Both the position numbers and the translations under genes were made by a program. Positions 1 through 10,798 of a DNA stretch of 64,000 nt are shown here, piece by piece (positions within the stretch are counted from its first letter, which is position 1; every line of letters begins with the position of its first letter). The notes beneath the pieces are model-generated. The model was not told the DNA's origin. It made no database searches and saw only the letters and a program-made list of their open reading frames with translations. This DNA comes from Nymphaea colorata. Its lineage: Eukaryota; Streptophyta; Magnoliopsida; Nymphaeales; Nymphaeaceae. Location: the NCBI RefSeq assembly GCF_008831285.2, contig NC_045148.1, positions 23,585,004 to 23,649,003 of the forward strand. Reading direction: 5' to 3'.

Positions 1-177
1 TCAAATACTCTATCATTTGGAGCTTTGATAATGATGCAGGCAACTCTCGACTCAGCTTGTTTGTTGAGATATCCATGTTGATCATCATGGCAAAATTCCC
101 AAGACCCAAAGGCAGGTGACTACTGATGGAGTTGTCGTGCAAGTATAGCTCCCACAAGTCCTTCAACTCACAAAGAC
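1..177 (-). pseudogene. LRR receptor-kinase fragment (LRR region only)
   Basis: The minus strand reads open for about 57 codons with no stop and matches the last extracellular leucine-rich repeats of the receptor kinases at 19.7-24.5 kb and 54.0-58.2 kb (for example the shared stretch LPLGLGNFAMMINMDIS). In a whole gene these repeats sit just outside the membrane segment. The window edge cuts the kinase side. The N-terminal side stops near 172-177, where the sequence passes into an unrelated repeat through the shared letters AGACCA. It is therefore a third, truncated member of the family and not a working gene, although the part seen has no lesion of its own. The rest may lie outside the window. 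Confidence 0.8.
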
Positions 178-2140
178 CAAGCCACAGCTCGAGCACGACT
201 CTTTTAAGCTCATTTACCAACTCCCCATTTGACCCTTTTTGTTTTTTGGTTTTAAGTTTGAAATTTTTCAAAAGAATGCCAAGATAAATGGTTTACTCAC
301 GTTCAATCAAACCATTTTTATGAAACTCGAACTTGACTTGTATATAATCGCGAGTCTTGAGTTAAGCTTAAGCTTAACGCAGCAAATTCGAGTCGAGCTT
401 GAGTTGGCTCTACTCTTTTTACAGCTCTATCCACTTGACACACACAGATGGACTCTTCCCTTATTTATAATGGTGAAACATGTTAGTTGGAGTGGGGAAG
501 CTTCAACCTAAGGATGTCAATATGTCTGATTTGAATTGAATATCCAAGTGAACTGCTCCAAAAACATTTAGATGAAGAAAAGAAATTTACTAATCAACTA
601 AAAAATCAAATAGGATTTGAATTTAAGAAATGATGTCCGATTAGATTTAGATTCATATATGCATAAATATCTGAACGAATTCAGATTTAGTTGTATAGAA
701 ATATTCAATCGAATACAGATTCAGATTCAAATATACAAAAATATCCGATCAGATCCAGATGGGACATAGATTTAAATAAAAATTCTATATTCAATGCTCT
801 TAGACTTTGTAAATCAGCCAGATTCAGATTCAAATTTTTCATATATGATTATAAAAATAGGATTCAGGTTGGATTCTGATTGTGACATCTCATTTCAGAT
901 TCAGATTGGGGTGGAAAAAAGTGGATTTAGATCAGATTCAATTTATGAAATCTGAGTTTGTATGAGGACAAAAATTAGATTTGGATGAGATTCAAATTGT
1001 GGAATCTGATTTCAGATTCAATTTTGCATATGACTTTTTTTTCATTTGTTTGGGAGCTCAAAGCCAGTGATGGTTAATAATATATTTTATATGAATCCAA
1101 TTCATTGGCACCCCATCCATCCTTGCAGATTTTCGCACTTTTCAAATATTCTTCATTATTGTTTTTTGTATTTAGGTCCATCGATTTTCAAGAAAAACAA
1201 GGTCAGTCGTTCTGTCGAGTCCTCCCAACTTCTCCAAGGGTATGGGTGACGACTGTTCACGATGTTCTTAATGAGAAGGTTGCCGAATATTACTTCAGCT
1301 TCTCCAAGAGTACACCCAAAAATGCATAACGTACCAGCATGATGGAGCTTGTGGACATTGAGAAATGGTTCCATATTTGGGTGGTAGCCTTTTGGATATG
1401 AGTAATTACTTAAAACTATATCCGTATCCAATCCAATACTTATATATATTAGAATCTGAATCCGAACCAAGTCGGATGTTATTTCTTAAATATGAAGACA
1501 TCTATTTCTTAATCAGAGATTAATTTTTCTCCATATCTGTTTTTTTTTTTGGAATGGTTCAATTGGACATGTGATCAAGATGGAAAATAACATTTAAAGT
1601 CTATCCATCTTAACAAGTGAATGATGAGGCAGTTCCAATTCTTTTGCTTATGTTACATGGAAAGGCAAGATATCTAGATAAAAGGTAGAAAGAGAGAGAG
1701 AACATATAATTATGTGACAAATTGTCAATGATTTTGCAAAAATTGTCAAAAGCAATAAAGGAATACAAAAAACATATAAGAGGAAGGGAGGAAGGGGGCG
1801 GTGGGACTCAAAACAGGAGTTCGAGTTGTGTGCGCCGGCCAGTGTACGCAACAATCAGATGCCAAAAGAAAATGAAAAAGGGGGCATCTTTGAATTAGAG
1901 AAAAAGAACCGTCTTTTTGAACCTTTTCACTTTTTTCAAATTTTTTTATCCGTAAAGCAAATTTCTTTTTCCCATTTAAACACGAACATATTTGTCATTA
2001 ATCATGCTGACCCACAAAATTTTGGTGCACTTAAATACCATGTTTGGTGCAATGTGTTGTTACTTACAAGTATGAACTTGCGTTCCACCTCTGCCCAAAG
2101 TTCGTTAGTTCTCACTAAAAATGAAACGATGTTGTAAATG
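172..2140. repeat. Dispersed repeat, copy A (GATTCAGATT-rich)
   Basis: This stretch is paralogous to 12735-13860 and 14268-15510 and, for its right-hand part (about 1390-2080), to 16120-16810. The left part carries GAGCTCGAG-like text. The middle (600-1030) is an irregular array of GATTCAGATT-type words. The right part reads like ordinary spacer. Short ORFs here are chance openings in the array. The arrangement resembles a decayed non-autonomous DNA transposon or its flanks, but I could not define terminal repeats, so the class is left open. Confidence 0.75.
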
Positions 2141-2168
2141 CGAATCTCTCTTCTGAAATCTTCCTAAA

Positions 2169-2173
<5 letters not shown>

Positions 2174-2222
<49 letters not shown>
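2174..2222. repeat. (TA)n microsatellite
   Basis: An almost pure run of TA dinucleotides of about 48 bp, between repeat copy A and the copia element. Confidence 0.95.
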
Positions 2223-2225
<3 letters not shown>

Positions 2226-2312
2226 ACCCGGTAAGAGAATCGATAAGATTTTGCCATGTAAAAGTGTTAACATCTATCTTAAGTAGTCATCCTCCAAACC
2301 CGTCACAGTTAA

Positions 2313-2647
2313 GTTAAGAAACTGAACGCATACAAGAGAAAGAGAGAAAGAGAAGGACACACAAGATAACATGGTTCGGCTAAACAAGCCTACGTCCACA
2401 CTAACAATTCTCTCTATTCTTCAATGATTCAACCAAGAGAGAGTACAAATATTTATGGTCATTGTGTACAATTGAGGTCCTTGATTCTAGGATCTGGATA
2501 GACTTTTGGAAAGATTACTGGAGACTGTTTTTAGAAATGGATATTTCCTTATAAAGAGAAGGTCCTTCAGTTTTGAATAACATAGTGTTGGTGTTATCCT
2601 CTCCTTGATTGTCGTCCTCTCCCTAATTGTCGTAGATTCTCTTATCA
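2313..2647 (-). repeat. 3' LTR of the copia element
   Basis: Direct copy of 7721-8062. On the element's strand it begins TGATAAGAG directly after the polypurine tract and ends TTTCTTAAC. The TATA-like word is degraded to CATAAATA at 2450-2457. Confidence 0.93.
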
Positions 2648-2658
2648 TTCCCCCTCAA
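2648..2658 (-). other. Polypurine tract of the copia element
   Basis: On the element's strand the sequence TTGAGGGGGAA lies immediately before the LTR start TGATAAG. This is the expected plus-strand primer. The reading frame of the polyprotein tail overlaps it, as is common in plant copia elements. Confidence 0.9.
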
Positions 2659-2659
2659 G

Positions 2660-3823
2660 CTGCTCTTGGTGTCAACAAGATTAAGCTTCTTCCTTAGACA
2701 ATGAAACTGTGGTCCAGCCACTGCTTTGGTCAAGATATCAGCCAACTGTTCTTGTGAGGTGACGAATTCAATTTGAATTTCCTTTTTGGCAACTTTCTCT
2801 CTAACAAAGTGAAAATTAATTTTGATATATTTTGTTCTTGCATGAAACAGGATCGGCTGCAAGGTAAGTAGCTCCAAGATTGTCACATCTGAGTATTGGT
2901 GGCCCCGTAATGTGAACCTTGAGTTCCTTGAGAAGAGATTTCAACCAAATAATTTCAGAAGTAGCAATCGCAAGGGCTTCATATTCAACTTTTGTGCTTG
3001 ATCGTGCTACAGTATGTTGTCTAGTTGATCCCCAAGAAATAATATTTCCTCCAAGCAAAGTAACAAATCCACTAGTTGATCGTCGGTCATCTGGGCAGCC
3101 AGCCCAATCGACATCTGCATATGCTTCCAATGTCATAGACTGGTTTTTTTGAATTTGAAGGCCATATGTGCTTGTGCCTTGTAGGTACCGAAGAATGCGT
3201 TTGACACGACCCCAATGAAGATCAGAAGAATCATGTGTAAATTGGCATGCCTTATTAATAGCAAATGAAATATCAGGTCGAGTGAGGGTAACATACTGCA
3301 AGGCTCCAACAATGCTCCTACAGAGAGTAGCATCCATGAGTTTCTCCCCTTCATGTTGTGAGAGAGGTAAGTTGGGAACAGCAGGTGTAACAACATCTTT
3401 ACATTTCTCCATCCCAGCTTTGCTAAGTACATCAAGAATATGTTTTTTTTGTGAAAGAAGAAGCTGATCTTTGTTAAAGGACACCTCAATTCTAAGGAAG
3501 TAGTGGATTTGTCCTAAGTCTTTGAGGGGGAAGTGTTGTCCAAGCTTTGCTGAAAAATTGAGTATTTCTATCTTGGAGCTGCCAATCAAAATAATATCAT
3601 TGACATAAATCAAGAGATAAATAGTTCTGGAACCAGAATAGCAAATAAAAAGTGACGAATCAGACTACGATTCCTAAAATTCTTCACTGGTAAGAAACTG
3701 CTTCAAGCTGTCAAACCAAGCTCTGGGAGCTTGTTTGAGTCCATAAAGAGATTTCTTGAGTCTGCAAACATGATTAGGTAACTCTGAACTTTCAAACCTT
3801 GGTGGCTGAATCATAAAAACCTC
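2660..3823 (-). pseudogene. copia reverse transcriptase C-terminal part and RNase H (broken)
   Basis: An open stretch from 3613 down to 2816 begins in the RT palm and continues into RNase H. The RT active-site motif, normally YVDD, reads YVND here (about 3596-3607), a change at a catalytic aspartate. Further on are the RT-RNase H connection (SIVGALQY, TRPDIS), the RNase H motifs DWAGCPDDRRSTSG and a STKVEYEAL segment, and the CDNLGA motif. A frameshift near 2830-2860 moves the final helix (HARTKYI, FVTSQEQLADILTKA) to another frame, which runs through the polypurine tract. Upstream, 3614-3823 still encodes the SLYGLKQAPRAW motif but contains stops near 3674 and 3826. This domain would have copied element RNA into DNA. 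It cannot function as it stands. Confidence 0.93.
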
Positions 3824-4210
3824 TTATTTTAGTGTTCCATGAAGGAAGAAATTATTGACGTCAAGTTGAATGCACCATTCACGGCTGAAGGCAATGGACA
3901 AAACAAGACGAATAGTGGTTGGTTTGACAACTAGATTGAAAGTATCAAAGGAATCCACTCCTTCTCTTTGATTAAATCCTTTGACCGCTAATCTGGCCTT
4001 GTATCTAGTCATAGTACCATCAAAATGCCACTTGATTTTGTAGACCCATTTGCATACAATAACGTTTAAGTTTGGATGTCTTGGCACAAGGTCCCATGTT
4101 TTGTTTTTGTAAAGAGCATCCATCTTGCTTTTCATAGCATTAACCCAGTTGTGGTCCTGATGGGCCTCTTTTAGAGAGGTAGGCTCAGTTCGAGGAGTGG
4201 TTTGGGTCAA
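3824..4210 (-). pseudogene. copia reverse transcriptase N-terminal part (broken)
   Basis: This 128-codon open stretch carries the start of the copia RT: the WVNAMKSKMDALYKNKTWDL block, the CKWVYKIK motif, KARLAVKGFNQREGVDSFDTF, and the catalytic-aspartate segment that reads QLDVNNFFLHG, where the usual form is QLDVNNAFLHG. It stops at about 3826, which separates it from the rest of the palm. Upstream lies the variable linker after integrase. Confidence 0.9.
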
Positions 4211-4284
4211 GTAGGTGAAGACTCTAGAACATCGGGTTCCATCTTAGGATGTTGTTATCTTGTGATGGGACCTAGTAGGCTCAA

Positions 4285-5513
4285 CTAACCAGTTGTTAGG
4301 TTCATCATTGGAGGGAAACTCAAAGGAATTAGAACCGGTTTGGACAACTGCAGAACTCGGGGGACAAGGAATGATTTTGGGTAACTCAATAAGAGACGTA
4401 CTTTCTTTTGGCTTGCCAGTAGGTCTAGGTTCAATGGATGATTCGAGCCATCTTGAAATATTTGAGGGGGTAATAAAAGGACCACAATGAGAGTATAAAA
4501 ATCTCCTTTCATCAAATCTTCATGTCTAGATATGATGACACAATTGGAGACTGGATTGTAATAGATATAACCTTTATGACAGTTTCCATAGCCAATGAAG
4601 ACACAGGCTTGAGCTTTGGGTTCTAATTTTGAAGAACGTCTAGGCTCACTCAATGGATAGATGGTACATGCAAAGGTTCGTGTATGATTATATTTTGGAA
4701 CTTCATGCAAGAGCTTCTCATATGGTGTCATTTGCAAATCTGCAATAGGCAACCTGTTAATAAGATGAAAAGTTTTTTTGAAAGTATCAAACCAAAAGTT
4801 TTGTGGCATATTGACATGAATAATAATGGTAAGTCTCATTTCCACCATATGTCTATGTTTCCATTCTACTATGCCATTCTTTCGAGATGTGTAAGGGCAT
4901 GTTATCCATCGACAAATGGCTTGGTTTTCAAGAAAAGTGGTAAATTCTTTGCTCATGGATTCCCCTCCTCCATTTGAATGGAAAATTTCAATTTTTGTCT
5001 CAAGTTGATGCTCTACTATGCTAGAGAATGTTTTAAAACGTGGAAACATATCACTTTTCTTGGATAAGGGAAAAATCCATGAGAAGCGAGAGTAGTTGTC
5101 AACGATTAAGAAATAATACATATGCCCTTCTTGCTAAGCACATGGTGCTGAGCCCCAAAGATCAACATGTAACACTTCAAGAGGTTTAATCACATGAAAC
5201 TCAGCCTTAGTAAAAGGAATTTTATGCATTTTCCAAGCACACATGAAGAACATGAATCCAATTTATGTTTGTCATTAGCAGAAATTAAACCAGCAACTTT
5301 CAATAAGTTCAACAACTGAAAATGAGCATGTCCTAGACGTAAATGCCATAACTGAAAATCTGAACAATAATTTTGAGAAACTAAAGAAGTATTAGTAGTC
5401 TTTAGTTGACCATCTTCAATACTGATAGGATTACTTGTAGAGTCCTTTCTCTCTTTCGTCCATCTATAGAGTCCTCCTTTCTCAAGCAACCCTTTGTGAA
5501 GAATCTTGCCCAT
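4285..5513 (-). pseudogene. copia integrase (broken)
   Basis: Two open stretches in different frames. The first (5513-5190) holds the pre-integrase zinc-binding module, with WHLRLGHAH for the histidines and CSSC for the cysteines. The second (5121-4285) holds the catalytic core: VDNYSRFSW near the start, the HSNGGGES segment where the usual copia form is HSDGGGEY, and NGIVEWKHRH with the conserved glutamate. The GYIYYNP segment (about 4560-4580) belongs to the C-terminal part. The frame break at 5122-5189 and the substitution in the second catalytic segment both argue for loss of activity. Confidence 0.92.
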
Positions 5514-5885
5514 CTACACATTCTTAACAGTAAAACCATTAGAGGAAAATTCAATAGAGCTTTGATTGTCTTTGGTAAACCTTGCAACTGACATAAGATT
5601 CTTGTGTTTCTTAGGGGCATGCAACACATTTTTCAAAGCAAAAGATGAGGCTTTGCTTGGTAGGTATACAGTCCCAATATTTTTAATTAGCATCTTACTA
5701 CCATTGCCAACAATAATAGAATTAGATCCATGATAAGAAACTCTACCTTGCATATCTTGATCTGAGTTTGTCACATGGTGGGAGGCTCCTGTGTCTGGGT
5801 ACCAAGCTGCGTCAAGAGTACTGCTGACATTTTCTTGACTACTAGATGCATTGTCAGACTTTCCCATGTTGAGTGCCATATCCAT
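5514..5885 (-). pseudogene. copia aspartic protease region
   Basis: The 123-codon stretch includes WYPDTGASHHVT, the DTG active-site motif of the copia protease that cleaves the polyprotein, followed by the typical IVGNGSKM and VLHAPKKHKNLMSVARF segments. The reading frame itself is open here, but it is cut off from the neighbouring domains by stops at both ends. Confidence 0.92.
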
Positions 5886-6790
5886 AAATGCCTTAGGGAT
5901 ATCATAGCACTGTTGAGCTGTGTGATTTCTTCTTCCATAGTATTGACAAGTTACTCCTTGACTAGACTTGTTAATACTGTTATTGTTTTTACCATAGTTT
6001 CCTCTTCGTCCATTATAGTTTCCTCTTCCTCCACTACGACCTCTACCCCTACTACCATTATAGTTACCACGCCCACGCCCTTGTTCAGCAACAAAGGCAA
6101 TGGCTGTGGCTTCAACCTAAGTCAGTAAGGGTGAGGAAAGCATTCCAAGTGGCTGCTCTTGAGTGATTAACATATCATATAATTCAGACCATGAAGGCAA
6201 ATCTTTAAATGCAGTAACCGTAGTGATGAAAGATTCATATTCAGAACACAACCCATTCAAAGTATGCAGAACTAGATCTGTATCAGAAACAAAATGTTGC
6301 ACAATGCTAAGAGAATCATGTAGAAAACTGATATGTTGAAGATAATCAGTCATAGACAGTCCTCCTTTTTTGACTTTTTGTAGTTCTCGTTTGAGTTGAA
6401 TAATATGAAGATTATTTTGTGAGGCATACTATTTTTCAAGGATGCACCAAGCATCTCTAGCAGTGCCAACACAAACCGGTTGTGACATGATTGGTTGAGT
6501 CACAGTGACTTTGATCCAACTTAGTGCAAGTTAGTCTTCATGATACCATAACACATAAGCAGGATTTCTTGAGTGTGTGCTTCATCGAGAAATTCAGGAG
6601 GCGCAGAACATTTTCTATTCACATACTTAATCAGATTTTGACTTTTCATAACACTTTCAATTTGAGAATGCAACAGGAGATAATTTGATCGATCAAACAT
6701 AATTGAAACCAAACTTGAGAAAGCATTCCATTGTGTACCTGGTGCAGCAGAAGCAGGTCAAGAGACATCAGACAAAGATGACGCAGCCAT
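5886..6790 (-). pseudogene. copia gag (broken)
   Basis: The presumed start is the ATG at 6788-6790 (MAASSLSDVS), but codon 11 is a TGA (6758-6760). Beyond it come capsid-like segments in two open pieces (6712-6521 and 6353-6117), a basic glycine-rich stretch and a zinc knuckle near 5900-5950. The knuckle reads CQYYGRRNHTAQQC, so the second metal-binding cysteine of the usual CX2CX4HX4C is replaced by tyrosine. Gag would have formed the virus-like particle and bound element RNA. Confidence 0.88.
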
Positions 6791-7700
6791 TTTATACTCA
6801 GGCAGAACAATAGTTGGTGAGCATAAGAACTCCTCTAAAAAACTATGTGTCGAAGGAGAGACTTCACAGAATCAGGCGATGCTTCAGACCTTTGGCGTTA
6901 GCTCCCTTTAGGTCCAATCAACGCCAAATTTTACCCAAGGATCTCCAATGCAACTAGGTTTTAGATGGTATACTGCCCGACAGTTGATCCTCATGGAAAA
7001 TTGCACAGGGGAGTCACTGATCTACCGCTGGTCACCGGCGGAGTGCGTTCTCAGGCTTTTGTGACACCGAAAAGCCAGGTACTAAAGAAAAATCCATAAC
7101 TCCTTAAAGCAAGCTCCAAAAAATCAGAAATTTCATAGGAAGAATCCTCAGATGTAGACGATTCCAAAGAGCCCTTGCTCGACCTCTGTCGTCACCACAG
7201 CTGAGAGTGCCGGCACGATTTTGTGACCAGTTCTCGGGCAGTATTCAAGGGTCGCAGGCAAGCATCCAGCGACAGGGTCCCTTCAAAAATTCATATCTCC
7301 TCACAGACAGTGTCAAAAATTCTAAAAATTAGTATGGAGATTGCTGAGAAGATGATTCCAAGGAGCTATTACACGTCCCCTGGTGTTGTTGGAGCTGACA
7401 ATGCCGACCGAAATTACGAGCAGGTTGTGGTAGCATATAGCGAGAAACATGGGAGAAACAGTGGACGCAACATGGGACAGGCGACGAAAACCAATACCGA
7501 CCGGTGACGACAATGATTCTGGCTGAGCACCTATTAATCCTAAAGTGCAGACAGTTCTAATGAATCCCTGCTCAACTGCTAGGGTCACCAGAGTCGATAA
7601 CGCCAATGGATTTATCTTGCTGATAACTGTCAGTATTCTCCCAGTTCAACAGTTCTTGGATGCTGCTGTGATCGATACCAATACTCTGCAACTCCAAAGC
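6791..7700 (-). other. copia 5' leader, no coding function seen
   Basis: The roughly 900 bp between the primer-binding site and the gag start is the untranslated leader on the minus strand. ORFs of up to 94 codons on either strand show no family features. Short words recur (ccagcgg, ccaccgg, aattcat), but I see no clear structure. Confidence 0.6.
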
Positions 7701-7707
7701 TCTCTTG

Positions 7708-7719
7708 GCTCTGATACCA
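7708..7719 (-). other. Primer-binding site for initiator-Met tRNA
   Basis: The minus strand reads TGGTATCAGAGC, the exact 12-base complement of the 3' end of plant initiator methionine tRNA, one base inside the 5' LTR. This fixes the orientation and the LTR edge at 7721. Confidence 0.95.
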
Positions 7720-7720
7720 A

Positions 7721-8062
7721 GTTAAGAAACTGAAAGCATACAAGAGAAAGAGAGAAGGAGAGAAAGAGAAGGACACACAAGATAACATGGTTCGGCTAAA
7801 CAAGCCTATGTCGACACTAACAATTCTCTCTATTCTTCAATGATTCAACCAAGAGGGAGTACAAATATTTATAGTCACTATGTACAATTGAGATCCTTGA
7901 TTTTAGGATCTAGATAGTCTTTGGCAATATTACAGGAGACTGTTTTTAGAAATGGATCTTGCCTTATCAAGAGAAAATCCTTCAGTTTTGAATAACAGAG
8001 TGTTGGTGTTGTCCTCTACTTGATTGTCATAGTTTCCCTGATTGTCGTAGATTCTATTATCA
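7721..8062 (-). repeat. 5' LTR of the copia element
   Basis: Direct copy of 2313-2647, about 10 bp longer through an extra GAGAAGGA-like segment near its end. It starts TGATAATAG on the element's strand. Confidence 0.93.
7866..7873 (-). promoter_or_regulatory. TATA box of the 5' LTR
   Basis: TATAAATA on the element's strand, roughly in the middle of the LTR, where plant copia promoters usually lie. The position is inferred from sequence only. Confidence 0.5.
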
Positions 8063-8283
8063 GTCCCAACTTCTCACAATGGAAAATTCTTTACGCTATG
8101 CAAGGTAACAAATATATGCAGAAAGAATGGTAAGGCAATGTTGGTCAAGCTAATGCTCCAAACAAGGCTCCAATGCTCCTTTAAGCCAAAACTCCCTTCG
8201 AGTGGGTTCCCCACTATTATATTTTGGATACGCAGAAAGAATGGTAAGGTGATGAAGAATGTTGAGTGAGCGAGAGAGAGAGA
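8063..8283. other. Spacer with duplicated segment and (GA)n
   Basis: The words GCAGAAAGAATGGTAAGG occur at about 8118 and 8231, a short direct duplication roughly 115 bp apart. A (GA)n run of about 25 bp follows at 8268-8294. No gene was found. Confidence 0.6.
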
Positions 8284-8667
8284 GAGAGAGAGAGTTCAGG
8301 GATCCGTTAGAGCAACAAAGATGGGTAGCCACTTGTTGCAAGCCACATCAACATTGGGATTGATAACCGCTTCCACCATCACCTCAAATTCTTCCGTCTG
8401 AGGCATTATCTTCTTTTCCTATTCGATTGGCACGACTTCCAGAGGCGTGCTTAATCCATGACCACTCACCCTAGGCCTGCTGACCTGCCCAAATGCATAA
8501 GACACAAATCAATTCCATGACAACGTCACCGGTTTCATAATTTGTCGCAAAGTGTGAATGGTTATCATGCTTCAATAGGACTAGTAACAATGTGGTTTCT
8601 TAAGCCATACCTCAGGCTTGTTCCTTTCAGGCACCGGCCGCAGCTCCTGATTTTCGTCTGCAAACTG
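8284..8667 (-). pseudogene. Two-exon fragment of an unrecognised host gene
   Basis: Two exon-like blocks on the minus strand join in frame across a consistent GT-AG intron (8610-8485, 126 bp). The upstream block encodes DENQELRPVPERNKPE and the downstream block VSRPRVSGHGLSTPLEVVPI, then a TAG, then MPQTEEFEVMVEAVINPN and VDVACNKWLPIFVALTDP before a final stop. Protein-like composition on both sides of a correct splice pair suggests real exon ancestry. The in-frame TAG and a few extra bases after it show that it is broken. I do not recognise the family. It lies just beyond the copia element with no sign of a promoter or of further exons that I could join confidently. Confidence 0.5.
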
Positions 8668-9689
8668 CAACCACAGAGGTGTGCGAATGAACTATTAGAA
8701 CCACATATCAGATATGCTAGTGCAGATATAAGTAAGCAAATGCGTGCACACTCTACCAGCCTCCTATGGAAGAAGTGTTAAAACATGGAAAAAAAAAAGA
8801 ACTAAAGCATGTACGTGATTGTGGATCGGCATTTTGATGCCTGCATCCATGGGAAAGGGAGCTCTCTCTTTATTCATTCTCTGATGTTCTTGAAAGGAGA
8901 TGGACTCTCAATATATAGAGTACAGGCCAGACCATTTTAGGTAAGATAATCACGCAAGAATACTGCGTGATAAACAAAGTGTCAAGAAAAAAGGGATCAG
9001 ATCTCTTATCAAGATATGTTATTGTTATGCAGACTACATTTTCAGTGGTTAATGGATTGAGATAGAAATTGTGTATTGTCATGATCTTGTATACCAAAAA
9101 TATGTTGCTCAAAGATAACCTTTTTTTGTACTATACATATGTTGCTCAAAGGAATCAATAAAACAAGTTCTCTTATCAAGGCTCTCTGAATTTTTTGTAC
9201 GAGCTCTTCTTTTCATTTTTTCTTTTTACTGAAAGCTGTCAAATAAAAGGCAGAAGTTAATTTACTTCTTCATGTCATCTTGTCAATCGAAGAACATGAA
9301 GCAAAATTAGTGCTGCTGCACTCAAGTCAACCTTTTTTAACCGAACGTAAGTACTCATGCAGTAAATGCCCTCGGTTCACACTTGTCCAGAAAATTCAAG
9401 ACTATTAAAAAGCCAAAGGCAAAACTGTGTGAGGCCTGTGCTTGAAATTACATACTATTTGCATGGATCCTGGTTCTATCTCAAAATTTAAATATATATA
9501 TATATATAAATTTCACTTGTCTCATATAATTTTTTTTAAAAATCACAATTCACTCTCTATCAAAATTTTAAAACCTTAATTTGATTCTCTTCATGACAAA
9601 ATTTTGACTTCATCCTTGTCCATATAACTCATTTTTTTTTCCATCCTCTAGTAAGCAAAAGTTTTACATTCCTCTTACCTCTATCGGTA
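8668..9689. other. Spacer, nothing firm
   Basis: AT-rich DNA with a short (TA)n at about 9491-9507 and no ORF with family features. A weak exon-like piece on the minus strand near 8825-8885 (PFPMDAGIKMPIHNH) ends at a possible GT donor and could belong to the fragment at 8.3-8.7 kb, but this is not convincing. Confidence 0.4.
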
Positions 9690-10535
9690 TAACTGTATTA
9701 AAACTGAAGCATGGTACACCCACCAACTAGAACGTCACAATCTCATTTTTAATGCACTCCAAAAACAAAACCTAAACAATTTTTGGTACGCAAACAACCC
9801 TATTTACATAAAAGGTTATATCTGGCTGGGTGAGGGACACATATTTGCAATGCACCCACCCACAATACTGCAATATAAAGTAGCATCCATAAACTTTGAA
9901 CTGTGACCGGCAAAAAATTTTATGAATGTGGCCATCGGCATGTTCATGGGTTTGGCTTCATGCATTTTTGTATGCTTGAAAAGATTAAAGATATTACTTT
10001 CTTTGATAAACACCAAGCTTCCTCTTAACATTGGTGGATTCACCTCCTAGGAAATAGAATGATGATTTTCCAAGTTTCACTTTTGCTTGTAGGGGGAAGG
10101 GTCTTCTATTTATCTAACGGGGTCATTTTGATCACTTTTAGTCCATGACACATGGTCCTTTGTTAGAGGGCCATTACATATTACATGCTGCAATAACACA
10201 ATGATGCTCACAGGATATAATTCTCATCCTCCTCATTCAAGGGCTTTTCTTTTGATAACATTGGACATCAGTGCAAATCTTACTGGAATTGTGCATTTTT
10301 ATTCATTCTTCTTGTTGTGCATTTTTTTGCTAGATTTGAGAAATTGTGCTGAGGATATGGTACATCAAAATTTTAGAAAATTGAAAGGATTTATGTGAAC
10401 TATGGCTATAGTGGTGTCCTTACTTACAACAAAGCACAAACTGCAATAATTGACAAAGTTTCAAGCCTCTTTGACACAAGTTTAGTCACTCAAATGCACA
10501 AGCATGTTAAGCATATTAAGCATATCATGTTATCG
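9690..10535 (-). repeat. Copy of LRR-kinase 3' flanking DNA
   Basis: Nearly colinear with 18800-19620, which lies just downstream of the minus-strand kinase pseudogene, and, as the reverse complement, with 58310-58860, downstream of the plus-strand kinase pseudogene. Shared landmarks include CTCATCCTCCTCATTCAAGG and GGAATTGTGCATTTTTATTC. No kinase body is attached at this copy. Confidence 0.85.
9830..10050 (-). mobile_element. Decayed copia RT/RNase H fragment
   Basis: The minus strand encodes FNLFKHTKMHEAKPMNMPMA and FMDATLYCSIVGG, which match the segment of copia polyproteins between RT and RNase H (compare SIVGALQY in the 2.3-8.1 kb element). It is a short scrap with no LTRs. It also occurs at 18900-19120 inside the same flanking repeat and is absent from the plus-strand copy of that repeat. 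Confidence 0.75.
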
Positions 10536-10798
10536 TGGCTCCCCATGTTGGTTGTGAGAGATGACAACCAACACTAAAAACTTATCTATTTTAAAAAAAA
10601 CAGTGATAAAACGTGAATAATAAGTCCTCTGAATGAAACGGCAAAAAGATAATCTTTTTTTAAAAGAATCCTCAAACAAAAAACTTGGTTTTCCTGCCTT
10701 TTTCATATTTTTCAATTTTTTTTAGAAAGTTACATTTTTTTTTATTTGCATTTTTTGTTTTCTTATTTTTCATGCTCACCGTATTATAAGGTAGCTTT
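10536..10798. other. Short spacer between two kinase-flank copies
   Basis: AT-rich, with homopolymer runs. No gene seen. Confidence 0.5.

Larger units (their letters stand above)
2313..8062 (-). mobile_element. Full-length, inactive Ty1-copia LTR retrotransposon
   Basis: A 5.75 kb element in minus orientation with two direct LTRs (2313-2647 and 7721-8062), a polypurine tract next to the 3' LTR, a primer-binding site next to the 5' LTR, and gag, protease, integrase, reverse transcriptase and RNase H in the copia order between them. The LTRs differ at about 30 positions by hand count plus a roughly 10 bp indel, so the insertion is not recent. Target-site duplication is uncertain: GTCAC at 2302-2306 and GTCCC at 8063-8067 match at 4 of 5, but six extra bases separate the first from the LTR. 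All coding domains carry stops or frameshifts. Confidence 0.95.

Noticed and set aside
7223-7733. Short ORFs in the copia leader as genes
   Set aside because: They lie between the primer-binding site and gag and have no family features.
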